Assembly (NCBI RefSeq): GCF_012489685.1
Contig: NC_080046.1
Coordinates: 31,589,763-31,653,762 of the forward strand
Direction of reading: 5' to 3'
DNA from: Lotus japonicus
Lineage: Eukaryota; Streptophyta; Magnoliopsida; Fabales; Fabaceae
DNA length: 64,000 nucleotides
Shown here: positions 24,501 to 34,052 of the stretch, piece after piece
Layout of the letters: every line of letters starts with the position of its first letter
How positions within the stretch are numbered: position 1 is the stretch's first letter
Position numbers and translations under genes: made by a program
Notes under the pieces: model-generated
What the model was told of the DNA's origin: nothing
Database searches by the model: none
Seen by the model: only the letters and a program-made list of their open reading frames with translations

Positions 24501-24755
24501 TAGGGATGAAGATATCCACCACTTCACCCCAGCGTGCGAACACCTTCCACATACTCTTTTCATCGAAGTTTTCCGGAAAATGAGTAACTAGAAGAGTAGA
24601 TATTTGGTCCCTTGTAGCTCCGTTCTTCCTTCGACTGCCTTCTACTAGTGTCCAGCCCTCATCCTTCCTGATCATCTCTCTCTTACCATCTACCCTCGAA
24701 CTCACCACTCTCCCTCTCTCTCTAACTTTCTCTCTCATCTCTCTTTTTAAGAATT
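21600..24755 (-). mobile_element. Partial LINE inside copia element: ORF1 and endonuclease, no reverse transcriptase
   Basis: Read on the - strand from about 24755 downwards. An ORF1 N-terminus (24837-24361 frame; its first residues come from copia flank) has an RRM: WTLVEGSRRK, TLLVTHFPENFDEKSMW, then RIFGFVRM. Several broken frames covering the DUF4283-like and acidic/Pro-rich parts of ORF1 follow (24270-22908). Then come endonuclease (APE-type) pieces at 22311-21934 (CATGDFNDV motif, then RKFTWVR and RLDRFWLS) and 21968-21603 (FDHCSLPL, the usual SDHxPL end of the endonuclease). The frame stops there: no reverse transcriptase and no poly(A) tail. LINEs normally lose their 5' end, so this 5'-only relic implies a later deletion that removed the LINE 3' half together with the copia gag region. 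Confidence 0.75.
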
Positions 24756-25250
24756 TTCGGATGTCTTGCATATGCACATGCCAATGATGGTAAATTAGCT
24801 CCAAGAGATGTTGAGTGCATATTTCTTGGTTATGCATTTGAGTCTAAGGGGTATCGTTTATGGTGCTCTGATTCAAAGTCACAAAAGTTAATTCTTAGCA
24901 GAGATGTGACTTTTAATGAGGATGCATTATTATCTTCTGGAAAACAGTCTTCTGTGTCTTCTACTAGTACAGATAATCTGCAGGGTACTAGCGAGAAGGT
25001 GGAGTTTGTATTAAAGCCTGCAGTTCCTGATGTCGCTATTCCATCTTCCTCTACAAATGAATCTAGAATCAATGATCAACATGCTGATGATGATCGTGAT
25101 GATAGTACCACTTCTCCTATTCAACAACAAGGAGATGATTATTTTATTGCTGGAGACAGAACTAGAAGACTAATCAGAAAGCCAGCTAGATACACTAACG
25201 ATGACAATTTAGTTGCTTATGCATTGTCTATTGCATAAGAGGTAAATGAT
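24756..25250 (+). pseudogene. Copia integrase C-terminal fragment
   Basis: The frame continuing from the LINE junction encodes KLAPRDVECIFLGYAFESKG, the conserved region near the end of copia integrase (usually followed by R.YDP or similar). A linker rich in Ser, Asp and Gln follows. A stop at about 25238 precedes the reverse transcriptase. It confirms where the copia coding sequence resumes after the inserted LINE. Confidence 0.75.
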
Positions 25251-26782
25251 GGCGTTGAGCCTACCAGCTACACTGAAGTTGTTTCTTGTGTTGAGTCTTC
25301 TCAGTGGCTAGTGGCTATGAATGAAGAAGTTTAGAGTCTTCATAAAAACAGTACTTGGGCTTTGACAGAGCTTTCTAAAGGCAAGCGACCCTTAAGGTGT
25401 AAATGGGTCTATAAGAAGAAGGACGATATTCCCGAGGTTGAAGATCCAAGATGCAAAGCACGACTAGTCGTTAAAGGGTATCAAAAGGAAGTTATCAACT
25501 TTAATGAGATATTCTCACCTGTTGTTCGTCATACTTCCATTCGTGTTTTGCTTGCTTTTGTTTCTTTGTTTGATTTGGAATTGGAGCAACTTGATGTAAA
25601 GACAGATTTTCTACATGGAGACTTGGAAGAAGAAATTTACATGGAGAAACCCGAGGGATTTATTGTTCCTGGTAAGGAGTATCTTGTCTGTCAATTGAAG
25701 AAATCCTTATATGGCCTTAAGCAAGCTCCCAGACAGTGGTACAAGAGGTTTGATTCTTTCATGATTGGACAAAGTTATTGCAGCAATCAATTTGATGACT
25801 GTATTTACTTTCAAAATTTCCAGGATGGATCCTTCATATACTTGTTACTTTATGTAGATGATATGTTAATTGCATCACGTGACAAATCTTTGATCAGGAA
25901 ATTGAAAACTCAGCTCAGTAATGAGTTTGAGATGAAAGACAGCAAAGAAAATTCTTGGTATGGAGATTTGCATGGATCGTCAAGCTGGTAAACTATTCTT
26001 ATCTCAACAGAAGTATATTGAGAAAGTGCTTGATAGGTTTAATATGAATGTTTGCAATCATGTTTCTACTCCACTTGCTGCACATTTCAAGTTATCTTCA
26101 AAATTTTGCCCAGACACCGAGAAAGAAATGAAGTGTATGTCGCTTGATCCTTATGCTAGTGCAGTTGGTAGTCTTATGTATGCCATGGTATGCACTAGGC
26201 CAGATTTAGTATATGCTGTTAGCATGGTAAGTCGGTATATGCATAATCCTGGCAAGAATCACTGGAGTGCTGTAAAATGGATTTTTAGGTATGTAAAAGG
26301 TACTTCTCATATTGGCTTGGTATTTGACAGAAGCATAGCTACAACCTATGTTGTTGTAGGTTATGTTGACTCAGATTATGGTGGTGATCTTGATTGAAGA
26401 AGATCTCTTTCTAGTTACATCTTCACTCTCTGTAATGGTGCTATCAGGTGGAGAGCTACACTTCAATCTATAGTTGCATTCTCTACGACTGAAGCAGAAT
26501 ATATTTCAGTAACAAATGGGTGTCAAGGAGGCTATTTGGCTTCAAGGTTTGGTCAATGAACTTGGTCTTACACAGGGTGTTCTTACTGTGTTTTGTGATA
26601 GCCAAAGTACTATTCACTTGACCAAGAATAATCGTTATCACGACAGGACCAAACACATTGATGTAAAGCGCCACTTTATCCAAGATATTGTTGTTCGTGG
26701 TGAAATCTTAGTTGAAAATAATCACACATCTGAGAATCCAGCAGATATGCTTACCAAGCCACTTCCAAATTCCAAGTTTTAG
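25251..26782 (+). pseudogene. Copia reverse transcriptase / RNase H, frameshifted
   Basis: Frames at 25362-25991, 25960-26397 and 26516-26782 give an almost complete copia RT-RNase H. Visible marks are CKWVYKKK, QLDVKTDFLHG (usually TAFLHG), SLYGLKQAPRQW, the YVDDM active site, then YAMVCTRPDL, STTEAEY and HIDVKRHFI of RNase H. A frameshift lies near 25965, a stop at 26395-26397, another shift near 26513, and in-frame stops near 25235 and 25333. The enzyme would copy the element's RNA into DNA in virus-like particles; this copy cannot do so. Confidence 0.88.
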
Positions 26783-26878
26783 CATTGCCTGGAACTGGTT
26801 GGTCTCTATAGTACTTGAATGCCCTTCGGGGCTTTATTTGGCGATGAGCACTTATCGAATTCGATTCAAGGTGGAGGT

Positions 26879-27611
26879 TGTTGAATTTGTGGCTCTCATT
26901 CTCTTGCTTCATCTATAAGAATTAACTCTTAACTTATGTTAATTGCTTATGTGATAAGTTTGTAAGCCTACAAACTTTGACCAAGAGATATCAAAATGCT
27001 TATGAGTATTACACATCCAACAAGTGCATGCTTTCCACCTCCTACTTTATTGCATGTTTCTCACATTACACCTCATGCTATGTAGCATGATTTACTCATA
27101 GCCTTCCAGCTCCTCCTTGTTGCATGGTTCACCATCAACTTGGTAAGCATGACAAATCAAGCTTAGCATTACACCTCCTCCTTTGCTGTATTTGGACGTG
27201 GAAATTGTTGGGTCTTTTCCTTCACTCTTAAGCATTGGAAATGTGCCTATATATGCAGTAATCTGACTTCGATGAATGGTATCACACACAAAAGCATTGA
27301 GACACATCCATTACTCACAATAACACTACTTTGTGAGTGAGTAATTTTGGTGAGGATTCTTGTTCCATTTGAGAGAGTAGTTTACTACAAATATTGCTCT
27401 TTTTCCTCATTTTCTATAAGAGGATTTTTTGTACTCTCCCTTTTATATAGTGGAACTTTGCTCGTGATCGCCCGTGGTTTTTTACCTCTCACATTGGGAG
27501 GGTTTTCCACGTAAATCTTGTGTGTTCTTTTTCTTGTCACTTTACTTTTACTTCTCTTTAGTTCTCAATTATCTCGATCCTGTGCTTCCGCATTGCGTGA
27601 ATACCCTAACA
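26879..27611 (+). repeat. 3' LTR of copia element
   Basis: Second LTR copy, preceded by a purine-rich tract (AAGGTGGAGG). It ends in TAACA, directly followed by the target duplication TCACT and then by P450 coding sequence. Confidence 0.92.
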
Positions 27612-28229
27612 TCACTGTAGTGCCAAAAGCTTCTGCCATGTCAAGGTTTCATGACTAGTTCCAAATGGAAGTTCCCAATCAAAATAGTACAGTAATTGTG
27701 CAAGAGGAAGTATAATATTTGGTACAGCAAACGTAATGTCTGGACATATTCTCTTTCTGCACCAAAAGGTATGAATTCAAAATTGGACCCCTTGTAGTCA
27801 ATTGGACAATCCAGGAACCTCTATGGATAAAACTTCTCTTCTTCACTCCAGTCATTTAGGTCTCTTCCAATTGCCCAAGCATTTACATATACTTGGGTTC
27901 CCACTGGTATTGTGTATCCATCAATCTCATAAGTTTCACCACACTCTCTTGGAAGTAGTAAAGGAGCATGAGGGTGTAATCTCAGAGTTTCTTTAATCAC
28001 TGTGTTTAAAAATTTCAGTTCTTCAAGAGCCATTTCCTCAACATAACCTCTGCTGCCAAAGACTTGCCTAACTTCTGCTTGAGCCCTTTTCATTACTCTT
28101 GGATTTTTCAGCATTTTTTTTCCTGAGAAAGCCCATTCCATAGTGGTAGATGTTGTCTCACCTCCACCAATAAACATGTCCTGCAAGATGTCCATCCCAA
28201 ATGATATTCTTTAAAAGCCATAAAAGCTT

Positions 28230-28521
28230 TATACCCCAACATTAATTTTATGATTGACTTTTCTACCTTAGGTTGATGCATTCGATATTTCTCCATGGAA
28301 TAGACAAGTCTCGTCGGAGAGCGGATGAGATCAGTCAAGTCTAGGAGAAGGGAAGGCGTTAAGTTAGTAACAACTTGGTAAGAGCATTCAGAATGAGATT
28401 ATCTTAGGAGTATCTTATCGCTAAGCAATCATACCTTATTTTCCATTAACATTGAAGTAGGTTCAAGTGACACTCCAAAAAGTTTAAAACAATGTTTGGT
28501 TTTTCTACAAGCAACAATATC
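28230..28521. repeat. Duplicated host segment, copy A (left part)
   Basis: This matches 33812-34052 plus 38648-38720. Shared blocks include ACAAGTCTCGTCGGAGAG, GGGATGAGATCAGTCAAG-like sequence, TTAAGTTAGTAACAACTTGG and TTGAAGTAGGTTCAAG. It is uninterrupted at the point (28451/28452) where copy B carries a Helitron. It continues after the solo LTR at 29409-29480. Confidence 0.8.
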
Positions 28522-29408
28522 TGTTGTTACTTTGTTGTCTTGCATTTTGTAAAAAATCAACTGGTTGTCGAATCTGATGCTGTGGCATCTGACTTTGTCT
28601 ACCTAGGACATCAGTCCTCTACTTGGAGCGTTATTGTGGGCCCTTGAAGATCTTATGAAGATATGTTTTTTAAAGTTACTTAAGGTTCAAGTAGCTGTAC
28701 CATAGGGGTTTTAATTGTCGGTTGTTATTTGTTGAAACAATCTTTGATTGAAGATTTGTTTCTATGATTACTTGTGCAAAACGCAACAAGATCTTTGGAG
28801 ATTGCGTTTTGTTTGAATTGATTGTGCAATCTGTTTCCTTAGCCCAAGCTAACCCTAGCATCTATGCTGCCGCTGCTGAAGGATATAAAAGGATGAAGAC
28901 CTAAAATGTGAAGACTATTGAAGCTAATTGAGAGAGATCAAGTGTTTTAGGATTGTTCATTGTTCATTGTCCTTGTTACTTGTGAACACACTTTGCTCCC
29001 TGATTCTATAAAGCAAAGTTGTGTTCTGTGTTGTTGGATTCTTTAAACTCAGATTGTTGATTCACTTCATCATTTTGTTACCAATCATTGTGGCAGTGAT
29101 TGAGAGAAAGTGAGGGGCTCTCATACTTAGGTTGAGATACTAAGTAGAAATACACATGGTAGATTAGGAAGTGAACTATGAACTGTGGTGTTCATGAGTG
29201 TCTGTAATTCCTGAATCTTGAGATAGTGGATTTCCTTTCTTTGGGTGCAAATCCTCCAGACGTAGGTGAAGTTTCACTGAACTCGGTTAACAATTCTTGT
29301 GTCTTGTTTACTTATGTTTTTAAGTTATTGTTGTCACTGTTAGTTGATCGTCGAACCTGTTGTCCCGGCATCGCGTTGGACATCTGTTCTAAGGGAACGT
29401 GAATTTCA
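28522..29408. mobile_element. Solo LTR, 887 bp, target duplication ATATC
   Basis: The sequence begins TGTTGTTACTTTG and ends GTGAATTTCA, with the direct repeat ATATC on each side (28517-28521 and 29409-29413). Copy B of the host segment lacks it: there the flanks meet as CAAGCAACAG-TCACTTATGA. No internal retroelement genes are present. The size, TG...CA ends and 5-bp duplication fit a solo LTR left by LTR-LTR recombination. Sequence character suggests a copia SIRE/Maximus-like LTR, but that is a guess. Confidence 0.8.
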
Positions 29409-29480
29409 ATATCTTATGAGTAAAATACTATTATTTCTTTCTCTTGCATTAACAATTCAATCTCTAACTAACACTAAGTA
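29409..29480. repeat. Duplicated host segment, copy A (right part)
   Basis: This is nearly identical to 38707-38782 (shared TAAAATACTATTATTTCTTT and TTGCATTAACAATTCAATCT). Similarity stops at ACTAACACT. Confidence 0.85.
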
Positions 29481-29490
29481 AGCAACCTTA

Positions 29491-29577
29491 TATGTGCGTG
29501 TGCGTGTGCGTGTGCGTGTGCGTGTGCGTGTGCGTGTGCGTGTGCATGTGCGTGTGCATGCGTGTGTGTGTGTGTGT
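29491..29577. repeat. Microsatellite (TGTGCG)n
   Basis: About a dozen TGTGCG hexamers, with CATG interruptions, then a plain (TG)n end. Alternating purine-pyrimidine sequence. Confidence 0.9.
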
Positions 29578-29895
29578 TCTAGAATAAAAACTCTAAGGCA
29601 AGATAGAATGAACAAAAGGCTTAGAGTCTTATTCAGGTGGAAAAGTTGAATATCGATTATACATCACTGGCTCCCCATTATATAGTCTGTGAGCCCAAAA
29701 CCCTAGTTATAAATGCATTGAACCCTAAGTTGACTTTGTTACTTTAATGGGGGAGGAATCAAGGGAATTATAAATAATTCCATTGACTGACTAGTCTTGG
29801 GGATTAAGGGGAGATGAATCTGGACTCCACCTCTTGCTTGGTTGTCTTCCTCTTGAGCTTTCATACTTGATTCATTAGTCGTTCATCCAGCTTGG
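29578..29895. other. Non-coding, probably repeat-derived
   Basis: No ORF or repeat end that I can define. It continues across the solo LTR into 31280 onward. Confidence 0.3.
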
Positions 29896-29900
29896 AGGTG

Positions 29901-31274
29901 TGTTGGTAAATCCGCAAGTGTACGGAATCCGCCTGGTTTTAATTTATCGAACCACAGGGAATTGGGTTGCAAATTCAGTTTAATATTCAAGTTCAAGGTT
30001 GGAAAGCAAGTAAAATTCAGTTTTAAATGTTGATTGTTGAGTTGATTAATTATCAAGCTAATAAAGGTAAATGTGTGAAATTCAAAAATGAGGATGCCTT
30101 GGGTTCTTGCTCAACTAATTCAGTTTTAGCAAACCTTTTCTACTCACAAAGTTCGGAGTCTCTCCTTGATGTTCTAGTCTAACTAGTTACCTATCGATGC
30201 CTCGCATAGACAATCCTCTCAAGTCAAAAGATAGGCACAATTCCTTGACAACCTAAACATTTGCTAGAAGCACTAAGCATGCAATTCAGGCAAACAAATC
30301 CCAATCATTCCTCTATTCCTAGTAGCATGCATAGAAAAGGTAATCCTACAACAAGTCCCAATTCTATAAAAAACTTTTGTTATGATTATAGAAAAGCAAA
30401 AAGTTAGCATGCATCCAAGCTTAAAAGATAAAGCATAGGAGTAGGATTCAAGGGTTTACTCAGAACAACATGAATAGAAAAAGAATTACAACTAATACAT
30501 TCGAAGTCTTACAAAGAACCCGAAGCACAAGTGGTTTAGCCAAGAATGGCTACGAAATCCATACAAGAAAGTAAAGATAAAACCTGGAACATAGGACTTA
30601 GAGAAAGCTCCTCAAGCTCCAGAGACAAAACCTTACTTCTAACTTATTAGAATATGAGAAAAATGACTAGAGATCCCAAAGAAAATGACTAGAATCCTAT
30701 TTATAGGCAAATTGCACGAGTCTCGGCGCTCAGGCGTGCTCAAAGCACGCTCAAGCGCCAATTAAAAAACAACACACATATACTTTTTTCACCAATTGGC
30801 GCTCAGGCGCTCTACAGGGGCGCTCAGGCACCAATTCCTCAGATGGAAAACAGAAACTTTGGCTCAATTGGCGCTCATGCGCTCTACAGGGGCGCATGAG
30901 CGCTCTAAGCACGTTGGAAAACCCCTTGATCTTCTCCTTTACTCCTCTTTAAACCTCCCTTCAATTCTCCAAGCCTTTTGACCTTCTTCCTTCATCAGTT
31001 TCAGACCTAGCTGCTTGGGAACAAAGCAAGGAAAATATCTAGAAGCTCCAAGAGTTTATTAGCAAAATGGACCTCAAATCAAGTGGAAAAGATATGCAAG
31101 TCCTAAACTTACTTAAAATGCAAGAAAGGTCCCTATAAAATTACAAAATTACCAAACCAAAGTAAAAACACAAAGAAAGATAAAAATGCATGAAACACTA
31201 AATGAGACTCCACAAAAAAGACTCAAAACAAACAAAGAAATGACCCTAAAAACACTACTAAACTAGGGTCATCA
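29901..31274 (-). mobile_element. Solo LTR, 1374 bp, target duplication AGGTG
   Basis: Bounded by TGTTGGTAAA at the left and GGGTCATCA at the right, with AGGTG directly repeated outside both ends (29896-29900 and 31275-31279). A TATA box (CTATAAATAG on the - strand, about 30710-30699) puts the LTR promoter on the - strand. No PBS or coding sequence is attached, so this is a solo LTR. The length suggests Ty3/gypsy. It contains GGCGCTC-AGGCGC repeats near 30725-30905. Confidence 0.8.
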
Positions 31275-31279
31275 AGGTG

Positions 31280-31615
31280 CGCTCGACCCAATTCAAATCC
31301 ATGACGGTTCACAGCCCCCCAAGGATTGCGGCTAGGAACTAGACACAAAAGCCTTTAGAACTACGCAAATACTTCTTTAAGTCGGTTGTTGGTTTCGAGG
31401 CCTTGGCTTCTTTAATTCCTTTAGCCTACGTGGTCGGCTGTATATAATGAACTTTGTGTTGTTGCTTTTTGAATAATTGTTGTTATCTTTCATCGGCTAT
31501 AAATGTGTAGCATTTGTTAAGCGATTCGTTTTGGCTCTTTTATGCGTTGCCCGCTCCTCGAACGATGATCATTCATTTATTAAAGGCCCAGTACCTCTAT
31601 GGTATCGTAAGCGCT
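31280..31615. other. Non-coding flank of the solo LTR
   Basis: No gene recognised. The shift towards higher GC begins here and leads into the tandem array. Confidence 0.3.
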
Positions 31616-31619
31616 CTTT

Positions 31620-31995
31620 GTCCATGTACTAGGACTCGATGTGCGACTGGCGGAGTTTGCACGAACTTGATGGTGAGACCAAGTGTTGAGGTTCGACGCG
31701 CGACCTGAGCCGACAGAGATTGAACTTACATGGCTCGGGGCTAGGTGGTAAGACTTGGCGGAGATCAAATGCATTTGATGGTGAGAGCTCGTGGTGAGGC
31801 TCGTTGCGCGACCTGAGTCGGCGGAGATTGAACGCACTTGATGGTGAGAGCAAGTGGTGAGGCTCAACGCGCGACACGGGGTCGGCGGAGATTATAAACA
31901 CGCCTAGCACGGGGCCAAGTGGTGAGGCTCGACGCGTGACACGGGGTCGGTGAAGGTTAGAAACGCATCTGGCACAGGGCTAAGTGGTGAAGCTC
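31620..31995. repeat. GC-rich tandem array, about 65-bp unit
   Basis: The core GTGAGGCTC(G/A)ACGCGCGAC recurs at about 31793, 31857 and 31922, with poorer copies near 31685, 31745 and 31985. Each is followed by a GGTCGGCGGAGATT-like segment. Open - strand frames of Ser/His-rich peptides here come from the repeat, not from a gene. The base composition differs sharply from the AT-rich surroundings. Such arrays are often found in the untranslated parts of large gypsy elements. Confidence 0.75.
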
Positions 31996-32099
31996 GACAC
32001 AAAACATTAGATTGGGCGGAGAAAGTTCGACACTCAGCACGGGCCCGGTGGTTTTTGTTTTGTTGACCGATTGGCCCCTTCTTTGTGACTTTCAAAACT

Positions 32100-33580
32100 T
32101 TGTGCTTGTTACATGCTTATTTAACTGGACATCAATTATAGTCATGAATCAGTGATTGGTTGTGAAGAACCTCACACATATAGTGCGGTGTTGTTTTGTT
32201 CTTTAGCTGCAGATTTAAGAATTCGGCAGCTAGCATTAGTGCCAAGAAAGAATGACCAGAAATGATATTAATGAGCAATTAATAGTATTATAAATACTCC
32301 ACAAATTAAGTACTTTATATTCTTTCAAGTATTCCTCATTCACTAACGTGTACTACTATGTTTTGAAAAGAAATACGTTATGCTAATAAAAGTGTTGAAC
32401 CGATTAGCAAAGGGGTTCAATTATGGCAATAACAAAGTATTTAAGCACATTAATGTGATATTTAAAATACAAGTATTTGTTTCAAAATATTTGAACGGTG
32501 ATTTAATTGCATATTAGATTAATGATTCATTATTTTAATTGAATTGAAGACATTGACCCGAACTCATCACTAAAAATCAGGGAACAAAAATCACGCTTCA
32601 AACAATGTACTATTTTTGCTTTTATTTCTCTATGATTTCTAATTAAATCAAGGTTTGAAAGTATCGTTTCCACTTTTCATAAAACATAAAAAATAGATCT
32701 AATAAATCATAGAAGCATAGTGAATATCGAACAAAACTACCAAATCGATGCAAGAGAACACAAACAATGAAAATCAGATATTTGCTTACCTAACCAAATA
32801 GAAGGCATGGTGCCCCAACAATTGCACATGTATTTGATTTGATGTTTCCGTATAGGAAAGTTTCTGACACTATTATGCATATATGGCCTTATTATGTTAC
32901 TCTAAAGCGCCACTGGATTAATTTTGATTTCATGAGAAAATTAGATTGGAGGTAAAGGTAAAATAATGAACAATTTTGACTATATCAGACAAATGTTATG
33001 AAATCTTCTTCTGGCCACACCAGCTAAAAATAATGTATACGAATTTGAATAACTTATCTTATATAAAGAAATATTGGTTGTTGTTAGGATCCCTCTGCCG
33101 CTTGGCCTTCGCGAGTCACACCCTTTACTTATGATGAAGAAGACTATAGGTTGTGGTGGATATTTCACGCCATTTACTTATGTTCTCCCTAGTTTACATT
33201 TGTTGTGGCCTTTACCACCATCTAGTACCACCATCTAGTTCGCACCATGCAGTCCGATGATCTCACCAATCTGATCCTTGAACTATTCCTGCCTCTGCAA
33301 CTCAATCTGCATATGGCTGGTTGAGCCAAATCCTCTTTCTCCCATCATAGGCGGCCGAAGACACTTAGAGATAGTGGGTTGTTGCTGATCGAATGATCAC
33401 TTGGGGCCATAGGAAAGTTTTACCAAGCCCCACAGTGGGCGCCAGTGTGATGAAAGCATACCACCATTGTGGAGCATACCACCATTGTGGATGCTTTAAG
33501 GAATCAGACTCTGTCAACTAAAATCTCTTCAAAGCGTAGCCTGAAATCGGCGACCGCTGCAACAAGCTATCAATCTCAAA
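32100..33580. other. AT-rich intergenic DNA, nothing recognised
   Basis: No ORF above background. Around 33420-33490 there is a short direct repeat (GCATACCACCATTGTGG twice, 33464-33494) after a CACAGTGGGCGCCAGTGTG stretch that recalls retroelement leaders, but nothing firm. Confidence 0.4.
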
Positions 33581-33582
33581 CA

Positions 33583-34052
33583 ACATTAATTTTATGATTG
33601 ACCTTTTTTACTTTAGGATGACATGTTCAATATTTCTCAGCCTAAAATTGAGCGCAGCTAATACTAGCCATTAAAGCTTAAACAACATTAATTTTAGGAT
33701 TGACCATCTTTATATTGGGATAGCACATTTAATATTTTCTGCCTAAGAGAGGGGGCAGGTCGGGTAGCTCCAACTAGTCATCAACCCGTTTAATTAAGTT
33801 GTTTACTCAAACACATCATAATTTTATGATTGACCTTAGGTTAATGCATTCGACATTTCTCCAAGGAATAAACAAGTCTCGTCGGAGAGGGGATGAGATC
33901 AGTCAAGCCTAAGAGAAGGGAAAATACCACGTTAAGTTAGTAACAACTTGGTAAAAGCATCCGGAATGAGATTATCTTGAGAGTATGTTTGTTTTGAAAT
34001 TATCTTGAGAGTATCTTATCGCTAAGCAATTATACCATATTTTTCACTAACA
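33583..34052. repeat. Degenerate repeats and duplicated host segment, copy B (left part)
   Basis: A block resembling ACATTAATTTTATGATTGACC occurs about three times (near 33583, 33683, 33815) and once near 28232 in copy A. From 33812 the sequence follows copy A closely until CACTAACA at 34052, where the Helitron starts. Confidence 0.7.

Larger units (their letters stand above)
20835..27611 (+). mobile_element. Ty1/copia LTR retrotransposon, 6.8 kb, defective
   Basis: Two LTRs, 20835-21575 (741 bp) and 26879-27611 (733 bp), both begin TGTTGAATTT and end ACCCTAACA. By eye they are about 95% alike. A 5-bp target duplication TCACT flanks the element (20830-20834 and 27612-27616). The primer binding site TGGTATCAGAGC (from 21578) fits initiator tRNA-Met, and a purine-rich tract lies just before the right LTR. 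Only the end of integrase, reverse transcriptase and RNase H survive; gag, protease and most of integrase are missing, their place being taken by a reversed LINE fragment. Stops and frameshifts in pol make it non-autonomous. Confidence 0.93.
20778..28195 (-). pseudogene. CYP71D-type cytochrome P450 pseudogene, split by copia element
   Basis: Only the second exon remains, in two parts: 28195-27612 and, beyond the inserted copia element, 20834-20778 (stop codon 20780-20778). It would encode a microsomal haem monooxygenase. The I-helix (GGGETTSTT), the ExxR helix (KETLRL) and the PERF-region equivalents are visible. Compared with the better copy at 60563-61998 it has a nonsense change (GAG to TAG, bases 27823-27821, after EEKFYP), a one-base deletion near 27757 that destroys the haem-binding FxxGxRxCxG loop, and a 6-nt in-frame insertion near 28118 in the poly-T tract. 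The C-terminal part RRKNDLVVIPISYNP is preserved across the transposon. Exon 1 is absent: unrelated repeat sequence begins just upstream of the exon 2 acceptor. Non-functional. Confidence 0.9.

Noticed and set aside
31580..31910. Ser/His-rich ORFs at the GC-rich array
   Set aside because: They are periodic translations of the tandem repeat in two frames.
31620..31995. CRISPR-like array
   Set aside because: The units are contiguous and degenerate with no unique spacers, and the sequence is plant nuclear.
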